Assembly: GCA_022496185.1 (NCBI GenBank)
Contig: WTXG01000004.1
Coordinates: 186,001-250,000, forward strand
Length of the DNA: 64,000 nucleotides
Origin: Multifurca ochricompacta
Taxonomy: Eukaryota > Basidiomycota > Agaricomycetes > Russulales > Russulaceae
Reading direction: 5' to 3'
Positions 11,175 through 22,778 of this stretch are shown piece by piece (the first letter of the stretch is position 1; the number at the start of each line of letters is the position of its first letter). Made by a program: the position numbers and the translations under genes. A model generated the notes under the pieces. It saw only the letters and a list, made by a program, of their open reading frames with translations. It was not told where the DNA came from and did no database searches.

Positions 11175-12775
11175 ATGCACCCAGTACTCCTCTTAGACGA
11201 AGTTCTTAGAATCATACTCGACAATATAGACCGCGATCCGATTCGTTCATCTGCACTCAAAACTTTCTATCATCTTGCTACAGTTTGTCGAGCCTGGAAG
11301 GATCCCTCCCTGGACTATCTGTGGGCATCCCTGTCCTCGATCGACCCTTTGCTTGCCCTTCTTCCGCATGTGAGTGATATATTCGTGAGCTGCTCGGCAA
11401 CTCTAACCAGCCCAGACTCGTCTTACAGCATGTACCCCATAATTGTTTGCCCCCTCATCCTCTTCCCCAGTTCCATGCCTATGCCTCGCGGGTCCGAAAC
11501 TTAGGTCAGAGCGCATGCCCTCTACCGAGGCTCACACAGTGTCCTGACATTGTCGACGCAATTGCGTCTGGAAGCGTTATCCTTCCCGCACTTCGGTCTG
11601 TGCGCTTGGTTCTGAAGGATGCCACTAGACACGAGCTTCCCCTTACCCTGTACCTGTCACGAACTTTGCAAAGTGTTTCTGTCGATGTCGGTTTCCGTTC
11701 AAACCAGGAGAAAAAAGGACTACACGATGCACTGCACGTATATCTGGATACAGTCGCGCACATTGCAAGCGACTTGAAGCACCTGCACTTGAGAGGTCAA
11801 CTATCAGATCAGGTTGTCAACTCTGTTGCATCCATGCGCGAGCTCCGATCCCTCTGCCTATGCGGCGGCTCCCAGCTGATGCCACGTACACTGGCGTCCA
11901 TTGCACGCTTCTCAAGACTGGAAGATTTGCGCTTACAGCTAGATTGTCCAAATATAGCGGACCTGGTCGAGTCTTTCGGTTCCGCCGATTTCAATACCAG
12001 TACTTTCTTCCCGTCCCTTCGAAACCTTCGAATTCGAGTATCGCCGGCGACTGCTGAAGTCCTTTTCGCGCACCTTCCAGAGGGCAAGTTACGCACCGTC
12101 CATCTGGAATCAGACCTGAAGCCGCGCTCCGTTGATTCATGGACGCCAGCCCTTGAAATTCTCGCCGAAAGGACCCACTCCAGTCTGACCGACCTTTCTT
12201 TCGAGGCCATGACCAGCTTCTGCGAAGCATTTGATGATGCTTTCCCGCCTAAACTTCATTTCACCCTCGCGACACTCGCCCCACTTGGTCGTCTCGTGCA
12301 CCTGCGTCGCTTCACGCTCGACTCATCCGTCCCTCCAGACCTGAGCGACGCAGACCTTGCGACCATCGCCAGCTGGTGGCCAGAAATCGAAGAATTGTTC
12401 CTATGGTCGCGTCCCGTCGACGCGTTCGATTTCCCAACATATTTCACGGCACAGCCCCGCGCGACGCCCACCAGCCTCAGCTTCCTGGCCTCGCGTTGTC
12501 CGCGTCTGTGCCAACTCAGTCTCCCCATGGACGTGGCCGTTCTTCCTCTGCCCGCACACCCTCCTCTTGCCGTTGCCTCCCAGACCGCTCTCAGGCGCCT
12601 GACGATTGGATGCGTACGCATAGGGAAGACGATAGACCCCGCTGGCCTTGCGGAATGTGTTTACCGTGCGTTCCCAGCTCTCAAGGATATTGAGTTTGAC
12701 TGCAGTAATGAAACGTCGTGGGCGGATGTCCTCGAATGCTACTTCGGCTTTGGTGGACGGGTGGTGCAGGTTTAG
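11175..12775 (+). CDS. F-box / leucine-rich repeat protein
   Basis: Member of the large Agaricomycete F-box/LRR family, presumed SCF adaptors with unknown substrates. The ATG at 11175 opens MHPVLLLDEVLRIILDNI, followed by the F-box core (ALKTFYHLATVCRAWKDPSL, WASLSSIDPLLALLPH). One intron (11370-11470, GTGAGT..CCCCAG) joins phase 0 to FHAYASRVRNLG, a junction typical of the family. The rest is a solenoid of leucine-rich segments such as LKHLHLRGQLSDQVV, LEDLRLQLDCPNIADL and LRNLRIRVSPATAEVL. Total about 500 residues. No orthologue name can be given. Confidence 0.85.
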
Positions 12776-13219
12776 CGGATCCGCTGCGAATTTATTGCCA
12801 AGGATCTAAGGATCCAAGGATATGTTTTATCATTTAATTGAACTAATACCTCCTTTCATTTCACTTATAGAACCAGGGGTTGGGTATAGCATAGAATTTG
12901 TAGACCTTGCCTCGCCACCTGATGAGCTTTGATACTTTAACGAAGTATAATTGCCCAATAACTTTGCTCATCCTTTCTGCTGTACATATTACGGAACCTT
13001 TCACTACAGCACATGGAGCCTTTTCAGTTTACTTTGAAATCGATTTCATATGTTAATTTGTTGCATGACTTACTCATGATCAGGCTGTCTTACTTGAGAT
13101 CGTAAGTCATAGCAACGCCCTTTCAGCTGGCGATTTGAAATTATATTCACGTGAACACATAAAAGTAAATGTTGAGACCCGTAAAGTGTACTAGTAGTAT
13201 TACATCGAGATTGAGGAAA
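12776..13219. other. Convergent 3' intergenic region
   Basis: Between the F-box/LRR gene (plus) and the ubiquitin-ribosomal fusion gene (minus). It is AT-rich, with a CACGTG near 13149, and no gene is seen. Confidence 0.5.
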
Positions 13220-13921
<702 letters not shown>

Positions 13922-14279
13922 CTTGTGCTAGGTAGACAGTCAGCCAGGGTATGACAGAATGGCGGAGAACATGCTGACCGGACGCCTCTATCTATCCAGC
14001 GAACTAAGCGGTGGAGTCTTCGACGAGGCAAGCCGGTCTTTTGATGAGCGTAAGATTTATTGAAGTTGCTTGAAATGCTGCTGAAGTTATTTGTCGATGG
14101 TCTGTGCGTGTGAATCAAACAAGGTTTATATCGCGTGATGCCGAACCAGCCCGTGTCGTGTGAAGGTGCGCGAGCGCGAGACGCGTCGCGATCACAGTTG
14201 GAGTTAGAGTTGGAGTTAAAGTGTCTTCCAAGACACTTCCTACATTCCTACTACATCCTCAATATAGCTACCTCCAGAT
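13922..14279. promoter_or_regulatory. Bidirectional promoter, ubiquitin-eS31 / RFC3, with ACGCGT element
   Basis: A 358-bp gap between divergent start codons. It contains a CGCG-rich block (about 14166-14191) with a perfect ACGCGT at 14181-14186, the binding core of MBF-type G1/S regulators, and a doubled GTTGGAGTTA motif (about 14198-14219) before the RFC3 ATG. The regulator is inferred, not shown. Confidence 0.5.
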
Positions 14280-15693
14280 ATGGACGACGATGAAGAAATG
14301 CAAGACATTGACTCAGAATTTCCCTCTGTGCCATCACTGCTGAAAGGAAAAGGCAAGGCTGTCCTTCAGGATGAGTTCGATGACTCTGCTACAGGTGTGG
14401 ATGATACCCTGCCTTGGTATATGGATTTTCTTCGCACTGCAAATAGCTACCAACCAAAGAGTTCATGTAGGGTGGAGAAATACAGACCAGTAACATTGGA
14501 TGACGTTGTCTCCCACAAGGACATTACCGGCACCAGTCAGTCTTGTAATTTCTACTGTTTCTATATTGTTCATCCCAAAACCAGTCGAAAGGTTTATCGA
14601 GAAGAATAGATTACCTCACCTCCTCTTCTATGGTCCCCCTGGTACCGGAAAGACATCGACAATTATTGCTGTAGCAAGGCGAATATACGGTCCTTCGTTT
14701 CGCAAACAGATACTTGAGGTTGGTCTGTGGACCTGCCTCAGGGCTCAGTTAGAGCGCTCACACCTTACTAGCTGAATGCCTCTGATGACAGAGGCATTGA
14801 TGTTGTCCGTGAACAGATCAAACAGTTCGCGGAGACGCGAACACTTTTCTCCAAGGGTTTCAAGCTCATCATATTAGACGAAGCAGACATGATGACCACT
14901 GCTGCGCAAGCTGCACTTCGCCGCATCATCGAACAGTACACAAAAAATGTTCGTTTCTGCATCATCGGCAACTACGTCAACAAGATAATACCAGCTATTC
15001 AAAGCCGTTGTACGCGTTTCCGCTTTTCACCGCTACCTAGCACAGAGGTAGAGAAGCGGTTGAACCATGTCGTGGAAGCTGAAAGGTGCAACTGATTCAT
15101 TGCGCACCATTATATGTGTTGACACCCTTTGTTTAGCGTCAACCTGACTGATGATGGAAAAGCAGCCCTACTCAAGCTATCCAAAGGAGATATGCGACGT
15201 GCTCTTAACGTACTGCAAGCATGTCACGCAGCCTACGAACGCATAGCAGAGACGGAAATCTACACGTGCACTGGAAGCCCGCATCCATCGGATATTGAGG
15301 CCATTGTTAACTCGATGTTAACTGAAGAGTTCACCACTTCGCATCAGAGTGAGCATTCCTATTCTGTTATTCTGATACAAATCCTCGATGTAAATCCTAT
15401 CAAAACCAGTGATTACCGCACTCAAGACTGACAGAGGCCTAGCATTGCAAGATCTACTCACCGGTGCATATGAAACATAGATACCATCGAATTTCCTCCC
15501 GCAGCGCGAGTGTATCTCCTGGACCAACTTGCAACAACAGAGTCAGTTGACTTTCTGTGCCCAGTTCACGTTACTTACTAAATGATAGATACCGGCTGTC
15601 AACTGGGGTCAATGAAAGGATTCAATTACTGCGCTCTTGGGTGCGTTTAAGAATGCAGTCGAACTGACGGCCAAGGCAAAGTTAAAAGAGTAG
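14280..15693 (+). CDS. RFC3: Replication factor C small subunit RFC3 (with two suspected -1 frameshifts)
   Basis: AAA+ subunit of the RFC clamp loader that puts PCNA onto DNA in the nucleus (yeast Rfc3, human RFC5). The start is MDDDEEMQDIDSEFPSVPSL. After splicing, LPWVEKYRPVTLDDVVSH is followed by Walker A in FYGPPGTGKTSTIIAVARR, LNASDDRGIDVVREQIKQF, the DEAD-type Walker B (LIILDEADMMT), the sensor and arginine-finger segment (NYVNKIIPAIQSRCTRFRF) and the collar (KTDRGLALQDLLTGAYE, RLSTGVNE). Two breaks disturb the collar. At about 15474-15478 the frame slips between GAYE and IDTIEFPPAARV. At about 15626-15628 it slips between RIQ and TALLGAFKNAVELTAK. Both are repaired by one extra base, so assembly error is more likely than pseudogenisation of an essential gene. 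Confidence 0.93.
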
Positions 15694-15820
15694 CTTCTAC
15701 ATGGTTAGGTGGCATGTTCATAAGAATTACATAGCAATAAGTACCATCGGAGTCGGCGGCCCGCGGGAAATGTTGTATGCAGCACGTTTAGCTGAGTGTA
15801 TGCAGTAGTATGCATTGCCT

Positions 15821-18800
15821 ATGGCGTTCATAGTACCCTCTCATTTACCACGCAAAGCACAAGCAGCACCCCAAGACATTTCTTCAACAATCCTCTCGAA
15901 GATATCTTCGGCAAGTGCCAAGACACTAAACCAGAGCTTGCAGCATCATGGGTCACAGAGCTTGACAAGGCAATCCTCGAGTCTAAAGTGCATCATGTTC
16001 GATTTCCACCCATCATTTACTGAAACCTCTACAGACTAGAATACATGAACTGGTACATGCGGACCTCCCAAGATTTGAACAACAACTTGCATCTTCAAAG
16101 GCAGTTCAAGAACGTCTTGCTGCACTTACTACAAATGTAAACGAGCTCAGTGACGCTGTCGCACATCCAGAGGTGGTTTGCGTCTCCAATTTTGCCAATA
16201 TGACAACTAATCTCTCATTGAAGCTGGGAATAGTACCTTCCCTGCTCCGTTCCCTGTCCGCGCATGCCGCGTTGGCGCAAAAAACTCAAGACATCGAAAC
16301 GAAATATGACGCAATGGAACACCTCTTACAATGTCGGAAGGAACATGATTCCCTTGTGAATCTTACTAACGAGGGAAGGCTTACTGAGGCTGTGGAAGCT
16401 TCAACTCGGCTCCAGAAGTTACTCGATGCTGCACCACCTGCCTTGACACAGGCAGAAGTGTTTTCAAGCCTGAAGGTACGCTTATGATTATAGTGCATAG
16501 ATATACTGGCTGGCTGAGTTCTTGACTTCCTTATCTAGATTGCGTTCAGGACTGTGAAGGACCGTGTAGAAGAGCAGCTTACCGACGCATACTCGAGGAG
16601 TGTGGTACTCTCCCAACGCGTACTCACCATCCGACCTTCTGTGCAAGGTAAGCGTATTGTGGCCTGTGCGACTGAAGACACCTCTTGACTCTATTTCAGT
16701 GCGCGATTCAAAGACCGTACTTGACTTATCAACCATACTTTCATCCTTTTCTGCGGTCTCCCTTTCAAGCCACCTTGCCGTGCTTCGCCGCGATATTAAT
16801 GCATATTACATTGACAACCTTCTCGCCCAACCATTTCTGTTACCACTCTTTGCAAAGGACACCTCTGGGATCTCGTCGCAAACACTCGCTCTTCTTTCTT
16901 CTCAGTGTGCTTCCGAAGATTTGTCTGCGCGATTGGAAAACCTGGCCTCCGTCCTGGACTTCCTTGATACACACTTATTTACTGCTTTGCCTTCCTCGCA
17001 TGTGGTCAGTTTCAAGAAAACGTTGTGCAAACCGATAACTACTGCTTTGCTACACCAGTTCCTGGTGCCCTTCCTGCCGTCTTCACTTGCTGCTCTCCCG
17101 CCATACCTCCGCCTCGTGGCACAGGCCATCAGCCTGGAAGAAAAATATATTGTAGGGATACTTGGCCAGGATCTGCGTGACCGCGAGGTAAAACTCTGGA
17201 CCGACGCCGTTGCTTCACATTACGAACGAAGGCGAAGGGCGCAGATACTGGAGGATGCTCGGCAAGTGATCCTACGAGAGGAAGGTGGTGTGCAAATCCG
17301 TGTTGAAGTTGATGTATCGAATCTCCCACCACCTCTATTGCCTACTTCTGTCCTGGCTAGTCAAAGCTCTGGTTCTGGGTCAGATGGACTTGGGGATGTC
17401 AGCGACGACGCGTGGGGCCTGGAAGGGGAAGAGAGCGGGGACACTGATGACTTGGTTTCAGCAGCAGAGGAAGAAGATGCGTGGGGTTTTGACGACGGAC
17501 CAACTGGACATGAGCCAGCTGAACCAGGAACCCCGCCAGAGCCGCCTCTCCAACAAGGTGTGTTAATAGAACCAGAATCAGCTCCTGTCGACGACTCTGC
17601 GTGGGGTTGGGATGACAACGATGAAGATCCCAATGCCCCCGCGGCTACTTCTCCCCAAGCGTCTTCCTCTGATAATAGCGCAGATTGGGATGATGACCCT
17701 TGGGGAGAATCCCCTAATCCCTCCCCATTGCCATCAGCTCCCGCTTCCGTGCCCAAACCTGCTAATCGTCTCGAGAAGCTCGCAAATAAGACAAAGACAA
17801 AGGCTCCACCGCATACACCCCCATTAAGCTTAGACCCACCTCCCCGCCCTGCTCGACCCCGATCACCGGGACCTTCTAAGATCATTCAACCTACCGGGAC
17901 AAATGAGGCTACTCTTACAAGCAAGAAGAAAAGGCCGCCAAAAACGGTGCATCAAGCAGAGGCGTACTCCATCTCGAGGCGTGCAAAAGAACTTGCCGAT
18001 ACTGTTGATGCCATACTGCGCGAAGGCGAGGAATTCGCTTCTACAACAATTTTTGATTCCGGTGCATCCTCAACCCGGGCACAAGGGTCGGTGATACTGC
18101 AGACAGCGCCTGCGGTGCTTGATCTATTTCGGGCGCTCTACCCCGTAAATTTGACAAGCACCCAGCTGAACCCAAGTCTATGGTGTTTCCAAATGATTGT
18201 TTATACACGTGCGGAAGGGCTCTCAGTGCTGCAAGACTGTGTGTTGACGGTGCCAAGGACAAGCTCCTTGAGTCAGCGAATTCCCTAGGTGCGCTAGGAA
18301 AGAGGTGGTTCGACAGGGTGTTGTAGGTGTTCTGGGTTGGTGGTTTTCGTGCTCAGTTAAATGACGACACGTTACAGGAGATGCAACAAGACTTGGTGGA
18401 AGGTTCTCTGAAGAAGGCTGAGGGTTTCGTAGGCACAGCTGACCAGGATCGTTTTGATGAATGCGAGGAAGCGGTTATGGGCGTTCTTTCGCAAGTACGA
18501 ACGGTGGCGAGGCAGTGGAAAGTAAGCACCCTACCCCCACTATGTATTGTCGTCTTTTAATGGAGGACGTTTACAGGGTGTGCTGAACAAAACCAGATAT
18601 TTTGACGCACTCGGATCCCTCGTGAACTTTTCTCTCACGTGTATTTTGGACGACATACTTGCGCTTCCCGACATCACGGAAACCGAATCCCACCGACTGA
18701 GCGAGCTCTGTAGAATCCTGCATGCCCTTGAAGGGTTGTTCGTTGAGGATCCTGAACAGGTGCATTCTTCTACCTCTCCTGCCTTTCCCCCATGCCCATT

Positions 18801-19085
18801 TTATAGTCTTCCTCGGTTGTTGCATGTGTCCCCACGTGGCTCAAATTTTTGTATCTTTCTGAGCTTCTGGTATGTTATTTTCTAAGGATAAGTTGAGGTC
18901 AGCCTAACTAATTTTCTGTGCAGGAAGCTTCTCTGGCGGACATTAGCTACCTCTTCGATGAAGGCGCCCTTATTGACTACGAAACACAAGAACTGGTCAA
19001 ACTCGTGCGCGCACTTTTTGCCGATACGCCTCAGCGTGCAAATATGATCAACAAGTTGACAGCCGGGCGTGCTCACTCACCTTGA
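15821..19085 (+). CDS. ZW10/Dsl1-family tethering protein with acidic Trp-rich insert (two suspected -1 frameshifts)
   Basis: Subunit of the ER-resident Dsl1/NRZ complex that captures COPI vesicles; the animal protein also acts at kinetochores. The start is MAFIVPSHLPRKAQAA. Conserved blocks in order are ASWVTELDKAILESK, TRIHELVHADLPRFEQQLA, long helices to about 17340, ALYPVNLTSTQLNP, MVFPNDCLYTCGRALS, ESANSLGALGKRWFDR, LNDDTLQEMQQDL, NKTRYFDALGSLVNF and the diagnostic end YETQELVKLVRALFADTPQR. An acidic low-complexity insert (about 17380-17720) holds repeated AWG units. Frame slips occur at about 15939-15942 (NQSL to AASWV) and 18174-18177 (QLNP to SMVFPN), each repaired by one base. About eleven exons; the intron at 18316-18354 is only 39 nt. 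Confidence 0.9.
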
Positions 19086-19594
19086 CCTGGACTTCCATAA
19101 GATGCCAATGTACTTAACTATACCGTTACAGATTTCTTAGTTTACGCTTGCGACAGCATGTCCATGACTATGACGTTCCTTAGCCAGCTCGTAGGGGATA
19201 ATTATAGCCTGGTGCATCACATGTGAGGGAAGTATCAAAGGAATAGGCTGAGTTGTTCGTGCATGTGGTAGGGCTTCAAATAATGGTACTTGCCGAGTTA
19301 GACTACAATTTCTGCTCATGCACAGCGTGCTGTATCCCATACCGTACTGATGACGACACAGATAGCAGAGAGTCTGTCTGATTGAGAGTTGAACATTGAG
19401 CAACGGCCCAGCCCAGAGCATTTAGCAACGGCCCGGCCCTCTGGGCTGGGCGGCAGACAGGCGCCCATTTGACAACAACAGTGACAAACAAACCTGATCT
19501 TCCGCCCCGCCCACTTCATTGGAGCATCCGACCAGAGACCAGACCTTTTGCTAACCTTCCTTTTAGCTTAGGCCATCGGGTAGCAGGCGTATAA
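19086..19594. other. Intergenic region with a strong hairpin
   Basis: Lies between ZW10 and the CID protein, both on the plus strand. Short open frames on the minus strand overlap a GC-rich inverted repeat and have no recognisable content. The hairpin is listed separately. The promoter of the CID gene must lie near the right end. Confidence 0.5.
19404..19453. repeat. GC-rich inverted repeat (14 of 15 bp) with 20-nt loop
   Basis: Arms 19404-19418 and 19439-19453 are complementary at 14 of 15 positions and could form a very stable hairpin. In addition a 15-mer GCAACGGCCC(A/G)GCCC is directly repeated at 19400-19414 and 19425-19439. Role unknown. Confidence 0.75.
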
Positions 19595-22303
19595 ATGTCC
19601 TCACTGGAGGTATACAAACCCTCTGAATCTCTTTTCAAATTGCGCGGGCTGATTATCTGGATTCCATAGGAGTTTGAAAACGCTCTCAAAGATGTTGTGT
19701 CGACAAAGCGAGTGTCTGTATCCAAGATGAACAGGTTGAGCGAGGTAGCGAAAAAGTGTTTCGAGGTGCGTTCAGACTCTTCATGAGACATTTCTGTAGG
19801 ATTTCTATCCTCAATGTTATCGCCCTGCACACTTCTAGAATGTATGCTGACCATTTTTCTTGTTATCAGAATGACGCGCAGATGGTATCCATGTTGTACC
19901 GTATGCACAAATCTTTGCAACCTCAGTTTAAGGTGCCTAGTCTGTATGCATTCGACGCGTTGGCACGTGCAGCTCGCGGCCTTACCACCAAGCATGGGGT
20001 CACTGGTGACACTCAGTCTGGCAACAGTGCAACTTTCCTGCTTAAATTGGAAGCTGTCTTGGAGGGCTTGTTTCAGGACATGATGGGTTCTAGTGTGCCG
20101 GAAGGCAAGGTTAGTCGAACATTACACAGTCGATCTCCTTACCACGCTTGGGAGTGTCTCTTGTGTTATAGTTGTCTCCTTCCTTCCACAGGACATCGGG
20201 TAGGTACGCCAGGGCTTTATGCCGGGTATGGCATCAACATTGCGCTTTCAAGTGTATGCATGTATGCATACCTGTCGCTGAAAGGCAGCAATCAAATCTG
20301 AGCTTCCCAATCCTGGGTTGCACACACCGTAGCTCGTTATAATGAACACGTCACAAGATCCGTCACTTGGCGCTGATCATATGATATTATGCATGGGTCC
20401 ATAGTTTTCTTTTCTTTTCTCACACCTAGGTGAATGAACGAGGGTTCTAACTATTTGCTGTGGTGCTACAAATTTCAGGAAAAGGCGAAGAAGATACTCG
20501 ACATCTGGACCAAATCGGCTACTTTCCCAGCCGCGGTATTGAGGAGATTGGAGAACGTGCTAAAGGGTGATGACGCTCCAGGTGCTTATCTTGTTTCAAT
20601 TTCATGTTCGCTAAGTATTTCCCTTTGTGCAATCCCAACTGTGCTTTCTCTTCTACGCCTTTGGAAAGTGAGAGAAATAGCGAATGTCTGATTTGTTTCG
20701 TGCCAGTTCCCGCACCGGTAACGGACGTCGTAATCGAGCCAGCGATACGGTTGGCGCCTCTACAGGGGGCTCCAGATTTTCCGGCAAATGCTGAGACACC
20801 CACAAGCCCTGTCAGTCAGGCAACTTCTGTACAAGCGGCCCTACTCGCTCTTCTTTCCCAAGCTAGGAATGTCCCAATATCAGTGGACGGCTTGTGAGTG
20901 ACCGTGTTAGATCTTCAAACTCGGTTAGTATCTCTGACAAGACTACAGCCAAACAATATCAAATAACACTCAAACCGCACAAGTACAACCTCCGACTCCT
21001 CAGCTTGACCCGAATCAACTAAAACTATTTCAGCAATTAACTCGGACAGTGAATCCTGAGATAACAACGCCCCATTTCAGACCCCACCAGCGCCTACCTC
21101 ATTTCCTCCGGAGATCACCGCTGGCCCATCTAACCCACCTACATATTGGAATGGCTCACAAAACACACTGGATAAATCGTGGGATCTTGGTCAAATCGGT
21201 CGTAATTACCAGACTTCCCCCATTGAGGAGAACGATTATCACACTCTCAGAGGCAGATTTAGAGGTGGCTTCCGGTCCCGTGGCCGCGGGCGGTACGGTG
21301 ATCGCGATCGCGAAAACTACCGTGACCGGTTTTACGACAGAGCTCGCAGCCCTGGCTCTCCCCATGGGCGAAGGAGTCGGTCGAGGAGCCCACCTCGAAG
21401 TAGATACGGAGGCGGCCGGAGAGATGTAAAGCCATACAGTCCCCCACATAGACCGTCCATTGCGGACCACAGCGATGTTGACACCGAAGCCCCATCCTCA
21501 TATCCTGGTGTAGACGAGTTCGGGAGGGAAATAAGGCCCTCTTCCGATGATGATAGGAGTATGACACCTGATGATCTTAAACAAAGGTTAGCGCAATCGC
21601 CACCTGCCGTGTCACGGCGCCTACTTCGGCTCCCGCCGTAGATGCGGCACCAGTTTCAAGCGACCATGAATCCTCGGCGAACGTCACCCCCAAGGGGGAA
21701 TCCGTGGCAGGCAGCGGAGTTGACGAGGTACACGAAGACACAAGCGAATTGGGGCTGCAGTCTTTCGACTACACCACTTTTGACCCAACTTCGCCCTCAT
21801 CGTGGGAAGCTCTGCGCAAGGCATGGACCGTTACGAATGGGCGTTCACCGTCACAGGAAGAGCTGATGATGTTCGTCATGGAATTTACTATTGGCATGGC
21901 AGGTCAGACACCGACAGGCGGGCCTCCAGTACAGGGAGATCAACGGACTGGTCATGGGTGGATGGGAGGCGAGGCTCGCGGAGGCCCGCCGCGTGGGGGT
22001 CGGGGCAGGGGGGCGTTTGGGGCACGAGAGGGCCGCAATGGTTTTGCATACGGCAATTCCAGAGAAGACCAGGGACGATGGGATTACGGAGGGGATTCAT
22101 ATGCGGAAAGTACGGATGCGGTCGTCTTGGGGGAGCACACCAATACCCAAAATGGTTTTGGCTGGTCACAGGACAGCCATGAACCAGCGCAGGAAAGTGC
22201 GGACGAGGAGGGTGAACAGCAGGGGGGTCAGGGTGCGACGGGAGGTCGGATGCAGAAAGTAGGGGACAATTGGGTATTTGTTCGAAACGATGGTTCCTCG
22301 TAG
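19595..22303 (+). CDS. CID-domain, RGG/RS-rich RNA-processing protein (two suspected -1 frameshifts)
   Basis: Protein with an N-terminal RNA polymerase II CTD-interacting domain, similar in layout to Seb1/Nrd1/SCAF proteins that couple transcription to 3' processing or termination in the nucleus. Exon 1 (19595-19609) is MSSLE; then EFENALKDVVSTKRVSVSKM, RLSEVAKKCFE, DAQMVSMLYRMHKSLQPQFK, SLYAFDALARAAR and KAKKILDIWTKSATFPAAVL. The middle is proline-rich, then RGG/RS-rich (RGRFRGGFRSRGRGRYGDRD, HGRRSRSRSPPRSRYGG). The C-terminal part has a distinct block (FDYTTFDPTSPSSWEALRK, SPSQEELMMFVMEF) and a Gly-rich tail ending VGDNWVFVRNDGSS. No canonical RRM is seen. Frame slips at about 21058-21061 and 21606-21612 need one added base each. 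One intron (20110-20478) is unusually long at 369 nt. Confidence 0.85.
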
Positions 22304-22778
22304 CCAAAACAAGACATTATGAACTTCACGACCCACTATCTCTTGGGGGGCCATGTGGATGTTCAATGATCCTGCCCTTATCTATCATACACGGACCTTC
22401 CAGCCACCACCAACATTTACGAAAGCGGCGGTTACGGTTGCCCGTACTACCGAATTAACCATAAGGCAATATACACATATTCTCAAGTGCGTTTATATGC
22501 CCACCGTATTGGATTCATAAAATGAGAACCGAGTCCTTGAGTTAGCTGTTTAACTCACCCTAATTCTTTTTGAAGGTCCATGTCCATCAAACCCAATAGG
22601 TTCTTGGACTTCAGTCACGAGCGAGGGTACGGGGAAATTTCAAGATGACAGAGATGTGGATGATACAAACTGAGTACAGTGACTTTCTTGCGCAGCAGCG
22701 TGCAAGGAAATAATGTGAGTTTTCGGGTTTCTCAGTAGGACGTGACCCAACATGCCCCTGACAAATGGGAATTTAACT
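22304..22778. other. Convergent 3' intergenic region
   Basis: Between the CID gene (plus) and the PAP2 phosphatase gene (minus). No open frame of note; presumed 3' UTRs and polyadenylation regions. Confidence 0.5.

Noticed and set aside
17361..17885. 174-codon minus-strand frame rich in Gly and Ser
   Set aside because: Antisense of the acidic Trp-rich insert of ZW10; its composition is explained by the coding strand.
19137..19519. Three overlapping minus-strand frames with a repeated AGPLLN segment
   Set aside because: The similarity arises from the GC-rich direct and inverted repeat, not from a protein repeat.
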